From Knoxdaviesia capensis (Eukaryota; Ascomycota; Sordariomycetes; Microascales; Gondwanamycetaceae), in NCBI GenBank assembly GCA_001510575.1, contig LNGK01000002.1:1786144-1850143 (forward strand): 64,000 bases of DNA, read 5' to 3'. The stretch's first letter is position 1. The number at the start of each line of letters is the position of its first letter. The position numbers and the translations under genes are program-made. Below, piece by piece: positions 24,279 to 37,362 of this stretch. The notes beneath the pieces were generated by a model, which had not been told where the DNA came from, made no database searches, and worked only from the letters and a program-made list of their open reading frames with translations.

Positions 24279-25433
24279 ACAGGACAACAAGGCTTCTCCG
24301 GCTACCGCATCCAGCAAGTCCACGGCATGGCCAAGATCTCCGTGCCGGCGAGCCTGCCCAACATGTGACTACCTCTGCATGGAGAAATACGGCCGCATCG
24401 GCGGCTGGCTCAACAAGGACACCAAGGGTCTCTATCTCGGCCAGGTCAAAGACAGCCAGTCCCTAGACCGCGCCAACCACCTGTTCACCGACGTCAATGG
24501 TATGTTTGTCGTCTTCTCCCCATCGACTTGGTGGTGCTTTCTCGTCATCTTTATATACTGACCTTACTGTTCGTCTATAGGCAACGGCCACACCGACTTC
24601 CTCTGGACTGACAAGTTCAGCGGAGACACCCGGGTGTGGTACAAAGGCGGCCAGATCCCGTCCGACGGCAGTGCATTCTACTGGCCCGGCCAGGGCATTG
24701 TGTACAGGGGCGCCACCAACGGCCGCAACGTGTGGTTCGCCAACATTGGTGGCGAGGGCCGTGCCGACATGCTCTTCATCGGCCCGGTGGCCGGCAAGGG
24801 CACCGTGCACATGAACAGCTGCAACGGCGGTGCCATCGAGGGCACCGTCCCGGTGTACGAGCGGTCCCAGGACGGCCGCTTCAGGCCAAAGCAGACCCTG
24901 GACATGTCCGGCTCCGGGTTCCGCAAGCAGGTGTCGACGCTCGTGTACGCGCAGCTCATCCGGGGCGTGTGGGGCATGGGCGGCCGCCACCCGTTCGCGA
25001 CTGGAGACCCGACGACCGGTGCGACTCCGACTCGCAGCCGTCAGACCAAGCAGCTCATCTCCAAGTCCACCGCCAGGCAGACGCGCGCCTGCATCGACAA
25101 GCGCTGGGTGGACCTGCTCGACCACCACGGCGGCACCATCAGCAACCTCGGCAGCGGCGCTCGGGGCGGACATCTCCATCGACACCATTGTCCGGACGGC
25201 CTGGCTCGGCTGGAACCGCGGCGGCGGCGGCGGCAACAACGGCCTGCCCATGTAGCTTGCCGGAGAACCCGATGCTGCTCGTCGAGGGCGGCGATGCCAT
25301 CCCGCCTGCAAAGTTCCTGATTCCCTTCCGCCGCCGCAGCATGATCAAGGACGTTGAGAACCAGCTCTGGCTGCCCGACTGGGACATGTGGAAGGACGGC
25401 TGGCGGTGCCCGCTTGAGATGCCCGCCCGGTGA
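24279..25433 (+). pseudogene. Decayed FG-GAP/VCBS-type gene fragment, 5'-truncated and frameshifted
   Basis: The first segment (24282-24368) reads QGFSGYRIQQVHGMAKISV and stops at TGA; the reading continues one frame over as DYLCMEKYGRIGGWLNKD. An 81-nt intron (24500-24580, GTATGT to CTATAG) restores DVNGNGHTDFLWTDKFSGD, then VWYKGGQIPSDGSAFYWPG and NIGGEGRADMLFIGP. This alternation of D-x-N-G-x-G-H-x-D-F-L-W and G-x-G-R-A-D is the calcium-binding FG-GAP/VCBS pattern found in secreted fungal proteins. Further on, coding-like sequence moves to frame +2 near 25160 (ADISIDTIVRTAWLGWN) and to frame +3 after 25255 (PMLLVEGGDAIPPAKFLIP). At least three frame breaks, no start codon with a signal peptide, and a microsatellite at the 5' edge make an inactive remnant most likely. 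An undetected extra intron could explain one break. I do not recognise the C-terminal part. Confidence 0.6.
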
Positions 25434-27848
25434 TTAGACGAAGAAAGAAGACGAAGACGGCGAGGATGCACATGGTCGATACATACACACTCATTCAACC
25501 ACTTCCCCAATACTCTCTCTGCCGAGGAGGAAACGATATGTCCACATAGAGAGATCAACTTGTTGGGCGAAAGGGGGAGACTACTCACAGCTTCTTTGTT
25601 TCTTTTTTATTTTTTATTATTTTTTAATTCTTTTGACACTCTCCTCCTCGGCTTTTTTGCATCATCGTTAAAGTCCCAGGCCTTCACCGGACCATTTTTC
25701 CTTTTCCCGGGATAAGACAGAGCACTCATCTTCCCTCACTTGCTGCTGATGGCCGTACTACTCCGTAGACAAAAACACAAAGACGAAAAGGGGGAAAAGA
25801 ACTGGTCCTCGAGGTATGAGCCGCCCCATCACATGCAAGCGCTGCTACAAGTTCCAGGCCAGAGACCACTCTGAGCACCGAGCACGCTGTAAATGTGGAG
25901 GAATCGAGTGAGGCTGTTTGTCTCACCGCCGTTTCTTCCTCCATGTTATTCCCTCCTGGGTTCTCCAAAAAAGACCAGTTAGTGAGTTACACACTGACCC
26001 GCCTCACATCCGTTCCCTCTCTTTTCGTTTTTTCTCTCACCGCCGCAAAGCCACACACACGCCCGCGGCAGCAGACGACCATATCACAACACACTGTACT
26101 GTATCTGTATCGTATGTCTGTATCTGGTCGTTCGGCCTGTGCTGTGCTGTGCCACATTCACTAGATTCACTAGTTTTCCCGTGGTGTGAAGGACCCGCCA
26201 CCGCCTTGCAGAAGCGAGAGTTTCTAGGAGACGGAAGTCTTCTCTCTTTCATTATTACAGGCCTAGCGTGGGCACACGCCCACCACGAAGGGGAGCCGAG
26301 GAAGGCAAAATAGGAATTCCCTTGGTTTCCAGAAAGAGCAAAAAAAGATTCTTGTCCGTATCCATCTTAGTTCGCCCAGCGAAAAGAGGAGACAGCACTG
26401 GCAGTCTAGGCTCTTTTCAGAAATGGGTTGCCGGCCGTGAGACGAAAAAAAAGTGAATGACTCTCCGGCTGGCTTCGAGAAACAAGGTGCAGAGCGGAGC
26501 GGGATGGAGCGGCAACGGGCTGGCTGGGCTTGGCCTAGGTCGGATGCGTGAGTGGTCTGGATGTTCTGTATGCGACGCTCGGATGGACCTCCAGTCACAA
26601 CATGGCGTGGTTGAACTGGCTGGCCAAGCCCCGAATAGGAGCAGATACTGGACACTGCTCCTAGCTGCATAAAGCAGTCATTTCAGCCAGCCGAGAGTCA
26701 GTCTCTTCCGGTTCTCTCGGGTGTTTTCACGCGATGTGATCGTAGCACTTGGTGATCCACGAGGAGGTCCTAGACGGACAGGAAGGCAGTATAAGCGCCA
26801 GTTGGGGAAACAACGAGCCCATACACACGGAGAGTATAAGTGGACGTGACACATTGAATGAACGACGAGAGCAGAGCCAGCCCGGAAAACTGGGACGCCG
26901 GTTTGCGGCGTCTGGGGAAACTGTGATGGGGGGCTATATCACCACACACATCTGCCTATAGTAAAAACATGCCAGAGTCAGAGAAGAGCGAGAAACGATT
27001 GGACTGCTGTTGATTCTGCCCAGAGCAAGCCCTAAGCGACAACATCGCTAAACCATGGCTCCTGTTCCAGGGCTGCATGTGCGTGCGTGCGTGCGGGCGT
27101 GCAGTCTGGCTCCAGAATTCCCAGCCTGACAGGACAAGATGCCGAAGTCAGGAACCGCAGAAAAAGAAAGGCAAAACATGCAATATATCAGCCAGCCGCT
27201 CTGCTGACCCACCAGCTAACCCCCAACCCTAAGATACGGGCCCACAACAGCCTTTAGCTCGCTCCGCGACTTGCTGATTATATTACATTGGGGAGGGAGA
27301 GAAGAAGAAGAAGAAGAAGCAGAAAGCGGGCCTCCTAACCAACCTGGTAATTGGCACGTTCTTGGGTCTGACCCTCTCGGTGCCCAATTGGTACATAGTG
27401 GGTGTGCAAATACAGGGAAGTCGAACTTGGGCCAGAAAATGTCTGGACACACTGGAACCCTTGATAAGGAAATCCTCACTAGAGTGTGACAGTACAAGAT
27501 GACTTGCCGGCGGTGGCGGGAAACACACACGGGAATGACAGGGAACCTTTTTGATGGCCCCCCCTTTCCCTCCACCAAAGGTGCCTGTATGTGACTGTAG
27601 CCACCTGGAAGTTCACCAACCCGGCTGGTATTCGGGACTGTCTGGATGCTACGTATATGTGTGAAGCGGTATAAGTGGGATAAAATAAGACCTTTGGGAG
27701 AGACGGCAGGCCATCTTTGAATGTCCATGTGTATAGTACTGTTCAGCCTTCTTCAGCTTCCACCACCTCCATATGCACTATATCAGGAGACAGATGCACA
27801 AGATACCAGATGTGGAATCGCGACTGGCGACTGACTTCCTGTGGCCAG

Positions 27849-27849
<1 letters not shown>

Positions 27850-27896
<47 letters not shown>

Positions 27897-27897
27897 T
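27850..27897. repeat. Compound (CT)n(GT)n microsatellite
   Basis: About 15 CT units followed directly by 9 GT units. Confidence 0.95.
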
Positions 27898-28117
27898 AAT
27901 GGTACCGAGTGACATTCGGGATTTGAGACTCACGCAGCCGCGGCCAAGATGCCCCAAGAGCCACAGCCCACCAAATTCTGCCGGCACCGGCTTGGTCTGG
28001 ATTGCTGCGCCAAGATGATAAGATCATGCCGTCCACTTGACGCCGCCGAGAGTCGAGAAGTCTCTTTGTCTCTTGACACTTGGTATACATCCTGGGAACT
28101 GTCTCTCACTTCCGTCG

Positions 28118-28142
28118 GTACTGTACAGTACAGTACTGTACA
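28118..28142. repeat. Five tandem GTACW units
   Basis: GTACT GTACA GTACA GTACT GTACA: a 5-bp tandem repeat in which every unit contains the palindrome GTAC. Confidence 0.85.
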
Positions 28143-28520
28143 TATGAACAGTATGTGCATGTCATCCACATTCCCTCTGGATCATTCCGGCTTGTGCGTG
28201 TCGGTTCGTCCACCACTCTGGCGCATTCCAGTCGCTTAGACAAGACAAGGAGTACATATCACCCCAGCAAGGGAGTGTTTGCTCAATCGTCGATCACGAT
28301 TCCACACTCTCCCTCACATTTCGTCCTAAGTCCCCTTGGGCTTAGATGCCGTGCGAATGGAGGGGAGCGGGTGCGGGGGGGCAGCGAAGATAATAAATAA
28401 GAAAGGGAACTTTGCCAGCTGCAATCACCACACCACCACCATTACACCATTGCACCTTTAACCCCCCAGCCATCTGGATTTTCCTCCCTGCTCTCTGGTA
28501 GTCGTTCGTACTCTAAACTT

Positions 28521-28546
28521 CTCTCGAACCATCCTCTCGAACCATC
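28521..28546. repeat. Perfect 13-bp tandem duplication
   Basis: CTCTCGAACCATC occurs twice in direct succession. Confidence 0.95.
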
Positions 28547-30751
28547 GCCCGTCTCATCCTATGTCTCACTGGGTAAGAAAAAACAATAAAACAATAAAAA
28601 AATAAAAAAAAATAAAAAATAAAAGCATCGCCGAGTTCTCCATATCTCGGTTGATCAACTTATACAGTGTGGAGACAGTGCCGCTCCACCAATAACATCC
28701 GCGAGCCACTGTGCTTGGTTCACTGTGTGTCAGCCAACCACCCCACGTACTGTAACGTATGAGCAAGGGGAAGGAACGACCACAAAAGAAGAAACGCCAC
28801 AATCCAGAGAAAAAGTCAAACTAACTCTTGCTCCTTCAAGCCAAAAAAAAAAGTTTGAACAAAAAAAAGGACCACCAAAGCCCCCAAAAATTCAAAATTA
28901 TATCACTCTGCAAACCCTGGATCTCAACTGAACCTGGGATGGTCAGTGCTTGTTTTCCGAGCTCTCCTGATGAATAATTCCTGTTTCTTCTCTTTCCTTA
29001 TCTTTCGCCATCAGTCCCCATGACTTTCCCTCCCTCCCTCCATCTGCCCTGCGTGGTGGTTCCCTTTCCCGATTTGAACGGATCGCGCCTTCCTTCTGCC
29101 TCCCTGCATGTTACCCCCACTCTCCTCCTCCATCTGTCTCTTGTGTCTCTGCGTTCCTTCCTTCCTTCCTCCTCCTCTCTCTCGCTTCCTATCTTTGTCA
29201 GCCGTCCTTCGACAAGCCCCGTCTATGCAACATTTAGGAGGGAGTGGCAGCTAGACTTCTTTGGAAAGCTTCAATACCTATGCCTAAGATAGCTAGCTGT
29301 CCACCAAGCCTCGCTTATAAGCTAGCCATCACGGCAATCCGTTCCCGTTCGAATCTTCAACGGTGCTTTTCTCTGGATCCGACACAACAGCCCCTTAGCC
29401 CCCCGTCTCTTATTCTTCTATCTCTCCTCTCACTTGGAAGTTGGAACTATTGAACACCACTACCACTAAACCCCATTCGGGCGCTTTTCTCCCTAGCCAA
29501 GAGCGAGAGGGCGCTTGCTTTACCGGCACGTTTATAAAATTTCATTCTTAGCCTGAACGCATGGATGAACTACATAAACAGCTAAGTTAGGGAGCAAAAA
29601 AAAAGGCGGAACAACAAGTAACAAGTACAAGCGGTAGTCTCGGGCTCTACTCGTAGTCTCGAGTTCTTAGTTCCAGGAACGACACCCGGGCTCTATGATA
29701 GCCCGAGAGTTACTTGCTGATGATGGTGAGTTTAGCAAGTGTGTAGTGTGTGTCCGGAGGTTCTCCCCCCCCAAAAACGAGATTTGGCGATCGCTGATCG
29801 TCGAGGGAGTGGGAAAGAAACGTGGCAAAAAAAGAAAAAAAAAAACCACAGACCACAGGCAGCTGCATAGACACGAGGCAAATCCCTCCCGCGAGTTGTT
29901 CCATGACCCTCAATTCCCTTCACTTCTCCTCCTTACACCATGGGGGGAAGATGACGGCAAATGGACTCACAGCCTGGACCACCAGCTCTTCTTCCCCCTG
30001 AAACCCTGACAGAGTGATGGATACTGTTGACACAAGATGGATCTGGATAATCCCCTCGGGACGGCGTCAAGTCGATACAATTTTTATATTCGGCCTTTTT
30101 ATCATTTATGCTCCCGGCAAGAACGCCGTCTCGCGAACGCCTTCTGTCTCTCTCTGTGTGTCTCTCTATACATAGGTATTTATAGGAGCACTCTATCCAC
30201 CAGCATCGTATACGAGACACTCCCCCAGGCAAATATGAAGAAAGACACACGCTTGGAGCAGTACTTCGGGCCCGTCTCGCAGGCTGTGATGTAACAGCGA
30301 CCAGTGGCTTCAGGTGGTGCCGCCGACAGGTGAAAGTCGAACAACTGGATGCACTGAGCAGCAGAGCGTCCGTCCGTCCTGCGTGCAATTTACCACTCCA
30401 TCTAAATACCCTCGACTCTAATATATTACTAGTGCATGGATAGCGCCAGCTTCCTTAGCTTTATCACCCGCTCAGTGAACCGAAACCGCACATACCGTGG
30501 CGACAGCCAGACAAATACTGGTCGAGCTACGGACGCTGTGGCCAGTTGCTGGCTTTGGCTTGCGACGCCTACCGCTGTTCCCCCCCCTCTTGGTATAAAA
30601 TGCACGCACGAGAGGACAGAAAGATAACACCCAAAGCAAAATGTGGGTGGTGGTAAAGTGTGATGTGAGTCCCCCGACCGGCCCCCCTTTTTTGTGGTTC
30701 GTTAAATTCGCCTCCCAAATTATTGCGCCCGTTGGCTTTTGCTTCCCCATG

Positions 30752-30774
30752 CTCTCTCTCTCTCTCTCTCTCTC
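30752..30774. repeat. (CT)n microsatellite
   Basis: About 11 perfect CT units. Confidence 0.95.
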
Positions 30775-33700
30775 AGTCTCTCACACAATCAATCCATCCG
30801 GTAAGCCATCCCAAGGTACGAACTATAAGACTGTGCTATATATAAGCACAGCACACACAGGAAGGAAGAGGATGGCCGAAATTCCCACGTATGTGAAGTC
30901 ATACAGCGCCATCGGCAGATCTCACTCAATCCGTAGATTGGCCTCGTTGACAGCTTGTCAGTGAAGAGGTATTTACGTGCGAACTTCGTAGCTCTTCCAT
31001 CATCATCAATCGTCGCATATACCCGGCCCTCATCCTGTCATCGCGGTTCCGGACTCTTAATTCGCCTTTTTTGCTTCCAGCTAAGCAAGTCACCGGCGCC
31101 AACAAGAACAGAGACATCTTCCAGCGGTCTGGCTTAACTCAGCCAACCCTAGGGACGGCATATGCACAGCATCGTGTCAAGTCAGACACCCGGCCACCGC
31201 TACATCAGACCGTCTTCCCTGTGCTACCCATCCAAGACAAGCCACGGTAGCACCATGGAGGGCTATTGTGACAGCACGTCTCCCTTCCGGAGGGGAAAAC
31301 CCGCCTGTGTCACCCAGCCGGGCCTGCGAAAAGATATACAGGTACTCCGTAATATGGCATAGCACAGCCGGGAATCGCAAACGCCACAGGCGGTTACGCA
31401 CCCAGAGGGAGAGAGTGTGTGTGAGAGATGAGGGCTTGCAATTCTTTTTTTTTTTTTGGTTCCCATCGCTATCAATATCCTCGTCGTAATGCCTGTCACA
31501 AACCCCTGTACTCCAAACCCTGCAAAAGTGCGTGGTTAGTGGTTAACCAAGGGTCTGCTTTCGTTATCATGGACCGACGGGCCACAGCGGGCGCTCGCTG
31601 CTGAGGGTTTTTTTTTCTCCCTCTCTTCTGTTTCCAAGAGTTGACTCTTCGGACGAGGGAAATGATGCCATGGGGTAAGATCGGGTCTGTCTGCAAGTCA
31701 TTTCATCTTGCGCCCGTGAAATCTATTCACGGAAATGGCGCCCTATTCCTCGATTTCGTAGCGCATTCCAGCATGGCAATGCGCTTCCCGGACCGCAAAC
31801 CAGCGTGCATTCACCGCCAGCGCTGGTGGTTCTTCGTTCTCTCCCCAGGTATTTTTTCCCGATAGCACAGGCTTTCTATATGGCGCCATCCGCTGGCTGG
31901 CCTGGAGTTTGCGGGCTTCAGGGGGGCGTGTGTTAGGGTCCTCGGTTTTCTGTGATAGCGCCCCCCCTTGTCAGCTACTAGGATCAATTTGTCGTCGTCT
32001 TTTTCTCACCCAACCGCCCGCCGCCTTTGGTTTCTTGCTTCTTCACAAAGATCCCGCCTTAGCGCACCCGAACTTCCCTCCCCCACATTCCACTGCTTAG
32101 AACTGGTCGTGTGCCCCTTTTCACCAATTCTGTGTGCGTGCGAAATCGGGCATAGCCAAAACTGCGCCGCCCGGAACGACGGATTGCTGCTAAATGTGTT
32201 CCCATCTTCCGGCTATTACATACGGACACTTCCACTACACTCTCCGGTTGCTAGTACAACTCGCTCAAGCTATACGGCAATATGTGCCTTTTGCCCTATC
32301 CAAACAAAAGCGTCAAATGTTAGCGGCAGGAACCTGGACGAACTGGAGGAAGGAAGGATCGCTGGTTTGACAGAGACGTCTTGGGAAGGAGCCAGCGTGG
32401 GAGGAAGTGGGAAGGAGGCAAGGTTGGCCAGAAAAGACCAGGCAAGGCAAGCACGCACGCACGCACCAGGGCACGGCAACAGCAAGCAGCCCGATTTTGT
32501 GTATCGGGCCACAAATCGCGAGCCCGCCCGCTTGCTCCTGCCTTCCCTCTCTCTTGCTCTCTGTCTCCTTCTGTGTAGTCGGACTGGTTGTGTCGATCGC
32601 TCCTGCTGACTGAACCAAGAACAAAGCTGCCTCGCTTTTTCGGGGACACACACCCACCACACCATTACCACCATCGCTCCTGGCTACCCTGCCTCCCGCC
32701 AGTCGCCCCCTTTCCCCCATTTGATTTCCTTTTCGCTTTCCAAAACCCCAAGCTACCACACACTAGTTAATTTCTTTTTTTCTTTCTTGGTCCCTCCTCC
32801 CCAAAGAACCGGGAGACAGATATACTACTGTAGAGTGAGATGGGTACACCACCCATCTTCCACTAGTGCGTGTTAGAGTGGTGCAAATATGACCAGGGGG
32901 GTGGGTGTAAACAGCGAACAGGGAAAGAACCATCTGGCTTCTGCGGAAAGCAACTTCCAGTGTAGCAAAATCTCTCTTTCCTCCCACGTACCTTCCTGCA
33001 CTGACTTCAGTCTCTTATCGTCGAGAGGCAGGACCCAACCACACTCCCTCTGTCTGGTCGGCGGCACTTTCCTTCAATGTCTACTGTACTCATCCCATAT
33101 CATCCTCTCACACACTCGTTCCTTATCTTCCCTTCCCTTGTCCTGCTTTCTTTTCCTTTCTTCATCTTTTCTTCCTTCTTCCTTCGTGATCCTGTTCCTT
33201 CATTCTCTTCGACATTGACCCGCCTCTTCATCTTGTCGTATCTGCACTATAAGCACGCATTTCGTGCTCTTGTGGTTCCTTCTTCCTCTCTGTCACTGTG
33301 GAAGTTATCTCTCCCCCTCGTTAATTGAATATTATCTGTTATGCGACCATCCCTCCTGTATCAATCCGCTCTCTCCGCTCGGAATTAATACGGTATCTTC
33401 GACTCCTTGCATGCGAACCTAGAGCTTCTCCAGTATCGTGTCTTTGCTACACACATTGACTCCCAATTGTCGTGGTATCTCCTTTTATCAACTTTAACGC
33501 CACTGCGATACCCTTTTTCGCTATATATTTAAAATCTCTCCCTTCTTCCCTAAATCCCCCACCATTATCTGGCCCGAATTTCCTTCTTTTTATTCCTTGA
33601 TCCCCGCCTTCGTCTGACTGCTTTGACTGCAAATTGCTTCACCTGTATCTGTCATTCTGTTCGTGGATCTCCTTCTTTTCATTCCTTCTTCGTGGCACTC

Positions 33701-34434
33701 TTCTGCACTGTCGAGCCGATCGTCTCCCGGATCTTCTGCTGCCTCCCACTCGCTGTCCCGGGTTTGCGCTTCAACTTGTTTCAAGATCGGCACTGCAGCG
33801 AATGCGTGAGCGCTTGCCTGCATATTCGTTCTCTATCTTTTCTGTTGCTGATTTCGACCAGTTGGTTCCTTTTCCTTGGACCCTTCAGCCACCGCACCGC
33901 CCTTTGAAGAATCTCCAGTCGCTGCTGGAAATTTGCCTTCCCAGACGACGAGAAGAGAAGCCCCTCGAATCACACCACCTTTCTCGGATCTTCTTTGGCC
34001 TCTCGTTTTGTCGCCCCTATTTTCGCATACGATTTCGTCTTGAGAAGTAGGCCGAGTCTCTATTGTGGTGATACTAGTGCCCAAAGTCTCACCTGTAACA
34101 ATCGAAAACTCCAACACCCTTGTTACCAGCACGCGACCGAATCGACGACTCTGCTGTTTCAAATCGCCGGCTACCGAATCCTGTTGCGCGCTCCTCTCTC
34201 TTCTTTGCCATACACCTTGAACCTTTGCTACTCTCACGTTTATGTCGCCTCCCGTCGTCACCTTCCACATCGATATCTCCGATTCTGTCTGCGCAACCGT
34301 CGCGGATTTGATTAACCGCCTTTGATCGACGCCAAACCTGTTTCAACCTCGCTCGTCAGACCCTCCCTGCGGAGGTCGGACGAGCGTGGGCGCTGCCTGG
34401 CAAGAAGCTTCAAAAGAAGAAGAAGAAGAAGAAA

Positions 34435-36097
34435 ATGTCGCTCTCGCAGTTTCAGTCACCACCGGAGTTCAGGACTTCTGAGGCCGACAAGCCCAGTCTC
34501 CTGGTCTGCTGGTGGATCACCCTGTTCTGTGCGACCATGATCTGTTTGCGTGTTGCCGGTCGATTCGTTCGATCTGAGCAACTGTTCAACGAAGACAGAA
34601 CAGCATTTCTCGCTCTTGTTCCTCTATTCGGCCGCATGGCCTTTGTGCACTACATTTTACTTCACGGCACCAACAATGCCGACTTCTCCAATGTCACACT
34701 TGATGACCTCACTCTATCTCAGAAATCTATCGCCAGCGGCCTTGTTTTGGGAAGCCGGATCTTTTACGCCGCTACGTATGTCCCCGTCCTCCTTTTTTTC
34801 TTCTTTTTTTTCTGTCTCAACAGAATCGCCCTCATAGCCCCCACGCAATGAACCTGCTAACCGAGTATATCATTTCTCTGTGTATAGCCTCTGGGTGCTG
34901 AAACTAGCTGTCCTTCAATTTTTCACCCGATTAATCGATTATACGTGGGATGACAAGTACAAGAGACTTGTCCTCTATATTCGAATTGCCTTGATAGTAA
35001 CCTTCATCGCCGTCATCATCAGCGACCTTGCCGAGTGCCGGCCCTTCAGCAACTACTGGCAGGTGCTGCCCGATCCGGGCTCACAATGTCGGCAAGGCTA
35101 CGCGCATGTCATCACCCTCGCCGTATGCAACATCATCACCGATCTGATGCTAGTGTTGCTCCCCATTCCTATCATCATCCAGAGTTCGCTTCGCCTTAAA
35201 CGCAAGATCCAGCTCATTCTTCTCTTCTCCGTCGGTATCTCCATCGTCATTGTAACTCTCTATCGGGTTCCCCATATCTTCCGCCACCACGGAAGCCAGC
35301 AATATCGCTCTGTTGTCGCGTCTGTAGAGCTTTTATTTGCCACTGCATCTGCCAACGTTCTAGTCCTTGGCTCCTTTGTACGCGACCGTGGAGTGAAGAA
35401 GCAGAAGTTCAGGTACGACTCCGAGGCCGGCGTCGACGGTATCGAGACACGCAGCCCTTCGCTCAGACGGCCCACCCTCCATAAGCACTGGGGCAGCGAC
35501 GAATATCTCGTGAGGGATATTGGCGTCGGTGTCCAACCGGACATAAGAGGCTCTCCTTCCTCCACCACAACCATTCCTCACTTGACCCGAGCCCCACCGG
35601 CCCACACTGCCCCCGATAATATGAATTCGTGGGCTTTCCCGGGCGACAATCGGTCGTCAAATCCCGACCACAGTGACGAGTCGCTCCTTTCGAGAGATCC
35701 CGGAATGCCGTCTCGCGCCGATTCGATCGGGAGCCCACGCAAGGTCTCCTTTTTCGACCCGAATGGAGCAGGTCCTTCCGAAGAAGCCTCGACCTCGACT
35801 TCAACGTACCGGAGAGAAAGCTTCGTCTCCAGTGTTGACCCATTGAGTCCAAACGGCTTACAGCTGCCTACTCCGACGGCTAGTCTATACAGCATGAGAC
35901 GCGGCTCATCGGCCGTGCTCTACGACCTCGGGGGCCTTCTCAGCTCAACACCGCCCAAGTCGGACCGCAAGAAGCCAAAATACGGCATGGAGCTCCAGCC
36001 TATTCCCCAGGCGGTCCACGAGAGCAGTCCCACCCCGTGGGATCGCAAAGGCAGCTCGGGCCCGGTTCTCATGGATGCCGGTGGTCTTCTGAGATAA
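34435..36097 (+). CDS. Fungal rhodopsin-domain integral membrane protein
   Basis: Two exons: 34435-34775 and 34888-36097 (intron GTATGT to GTATAG), about 516 aa. Seven hydrophobic helices fall within residues 20-300: WWITLFCATMICLRVAG, AFLALVPLFGRMAFVHY, a helix across the splice (YAATLWVLKLAVLQFF), LYIRIALIVTFIAVIIS, ITDLMLVLLPIPIII, ILLFSVGISIVIVTLY and VELLFATASANVLVLG. The order with CRPFSNYW between helices 4 and 5 matches the fungal rhodopsin-like (SAT4-type) membrane family. There is no Lys in a retinal-binding context, so light sensing is not implied. The tail (about 310-516) is Ser/Pro-rich, cytoplasmic by inference, and carries two related motifs, LYDLGGLL and LMDAGGLLR, the latter at the very C-terminus. 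The ATG is preceded by AAGAAGAAGAAGAAAATG. Ligand and pathway unknown. Confidence 0.85.
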
Positions 36098-37362
36098 ACG
36101 CCACGCCTCTCCTCTCATACCTTTATTATGATTCACTCTATGATGACGCCCACGCCTTTCGCTAATGATGTTCAATTTGTCCCCTCCGATGGCGCTTGTG
36201 CCACGGACGGGCCAACCTCGCCCATAACCTTCAAAGCCGGCACTTTTGAAAGCTACACATGTTCTCTATTTCATTTCCATCTTGAAAATCTTTTTTTGAA
36301 GCTCCTTCTCCGCCTCCTCCATCCCGATTTTTGCCGGTCTACACTTTTTTTCTCTTTCTCTTTTTATAGCACTGGCCTGTTTTTTCTTCTTTCTGTTTAG
36401 ACTCTAATATTCTAGCGAGCAATTGGCGTTCTGGAATAAGAGCTTCCTTTCTCTTTTTCTTCTTTTCCTCATTCTTGCTTCTCGACCAATTCTCATTTGC
36501 ATGCCCAGATCTCCTGTCTCACGCAATGTGGGAAGGACTGTGTTTTTCTTTCCGCTTGGAGAGCTTGGGGCTCGCCCTGTCTTAGCCAAGAGTCCTGGTA
36601 GACGTCGCAGTTTCTTTTTTATCTTCGGGGAAGGATACACCGGGGACTATCTTCTGTTTTGTTACTATTGGGGTGATGTTTTTGATATCCGCAGGAGTGT
36701 ACGCCAAGGAGTAGTGTTGTTAGTTGCTGATGCCTATGAGCTAATTTAGCTAGTACATAGGCTGTTGAGTTCATATATACCCCGGCGGATGCCATGTTAC
36801 CCTTTTTACCTTGATTTTGCAAATGTACTACTCGTTGTTGTGATGTGAGCAAGCATGTATAGTTGGGGGGCACGCCGTCGTCACCAAGATAACGTTTTAG
36901 ACCTAGCCGATGCCGTCTATATATATATATATATAACAGAAGCGAGACATGTACTTCATTCGACCAGGAAGGCAGTCATGAGAAGTTTTTTTTCGGTCTA
37001 CTCAAGAGAAGAAACTACGGTGGAAATAAGCTAAATACGGGATACAAGCGGGAGAGAAAAAGAAAAAGAATGAAAGAAAAGCACGGCAATGAAATTAAAA
37101 CGCCCCATGAGCAAACGCCGCAAACCTGCACCTCCGGAATCCATCTGAGACATCCGGCACCACTGTAACATACAGTGGCGGACCATAATCATGTAACTAG
37201 GAAAAGAAAACGGAGAAAAAAAAAGAAAAAGAAGGAGACACAAGCACGGGAGTTGTAGTAGAAAGATCCCCCCATGAAGAGGAATCGGTCACCCCTCGAG
37301 CCCCTACGCAGCCACCGCGCGCGTGTGTGTCCCAGCGTTCTGGAGTTGAGTCTCACTTTCCA
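36098..37362. other. Convergent 3' spacer between the rhodopsin-domain gene and RPB5
   Basis: A 1.27-kb spacer, T-rich on the + strand at left and A-rich at right, as expected for two facing 3' ends. A (TA)n tract lies at 36918-36935. No gene seen. Confidence 0.6.
36918..36935. repeat. (TA)n microsatellite
   Basis: About nine TA units. Confidence 0.9.

Larger units (their letters stand above)
25437..34434. other. 9-kb gene-poor region with microsatellites
   Basis: No exon set that I can assemble into a protein. Small open frames lack known motifs and are often built on simple repeats. Features seen: GAA repeat (about 27301-27318), compound CT/GT microsatellite (27850-27897), tandem GTACW units (28118-28142), a 13-bp tandem duplication (28521-28546), A-rich tract (28575-28625), CT repeat (30752-30774), and AACCCTAAG at 27225-27233. 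From about 33060 to 34380 the + strand is pyrimidine-rich and probably forms the promoter and leader of the rhodopsin-domain gene. A long non-coding RNA or very short exons cannot be excluded. Confidence 0.5.

Noticed and set aside
34435..36097. Light-sensing opsin
   Set aside because: The family name contains rhodopsin, but I see no Schiff-base lysine context in the last helix.
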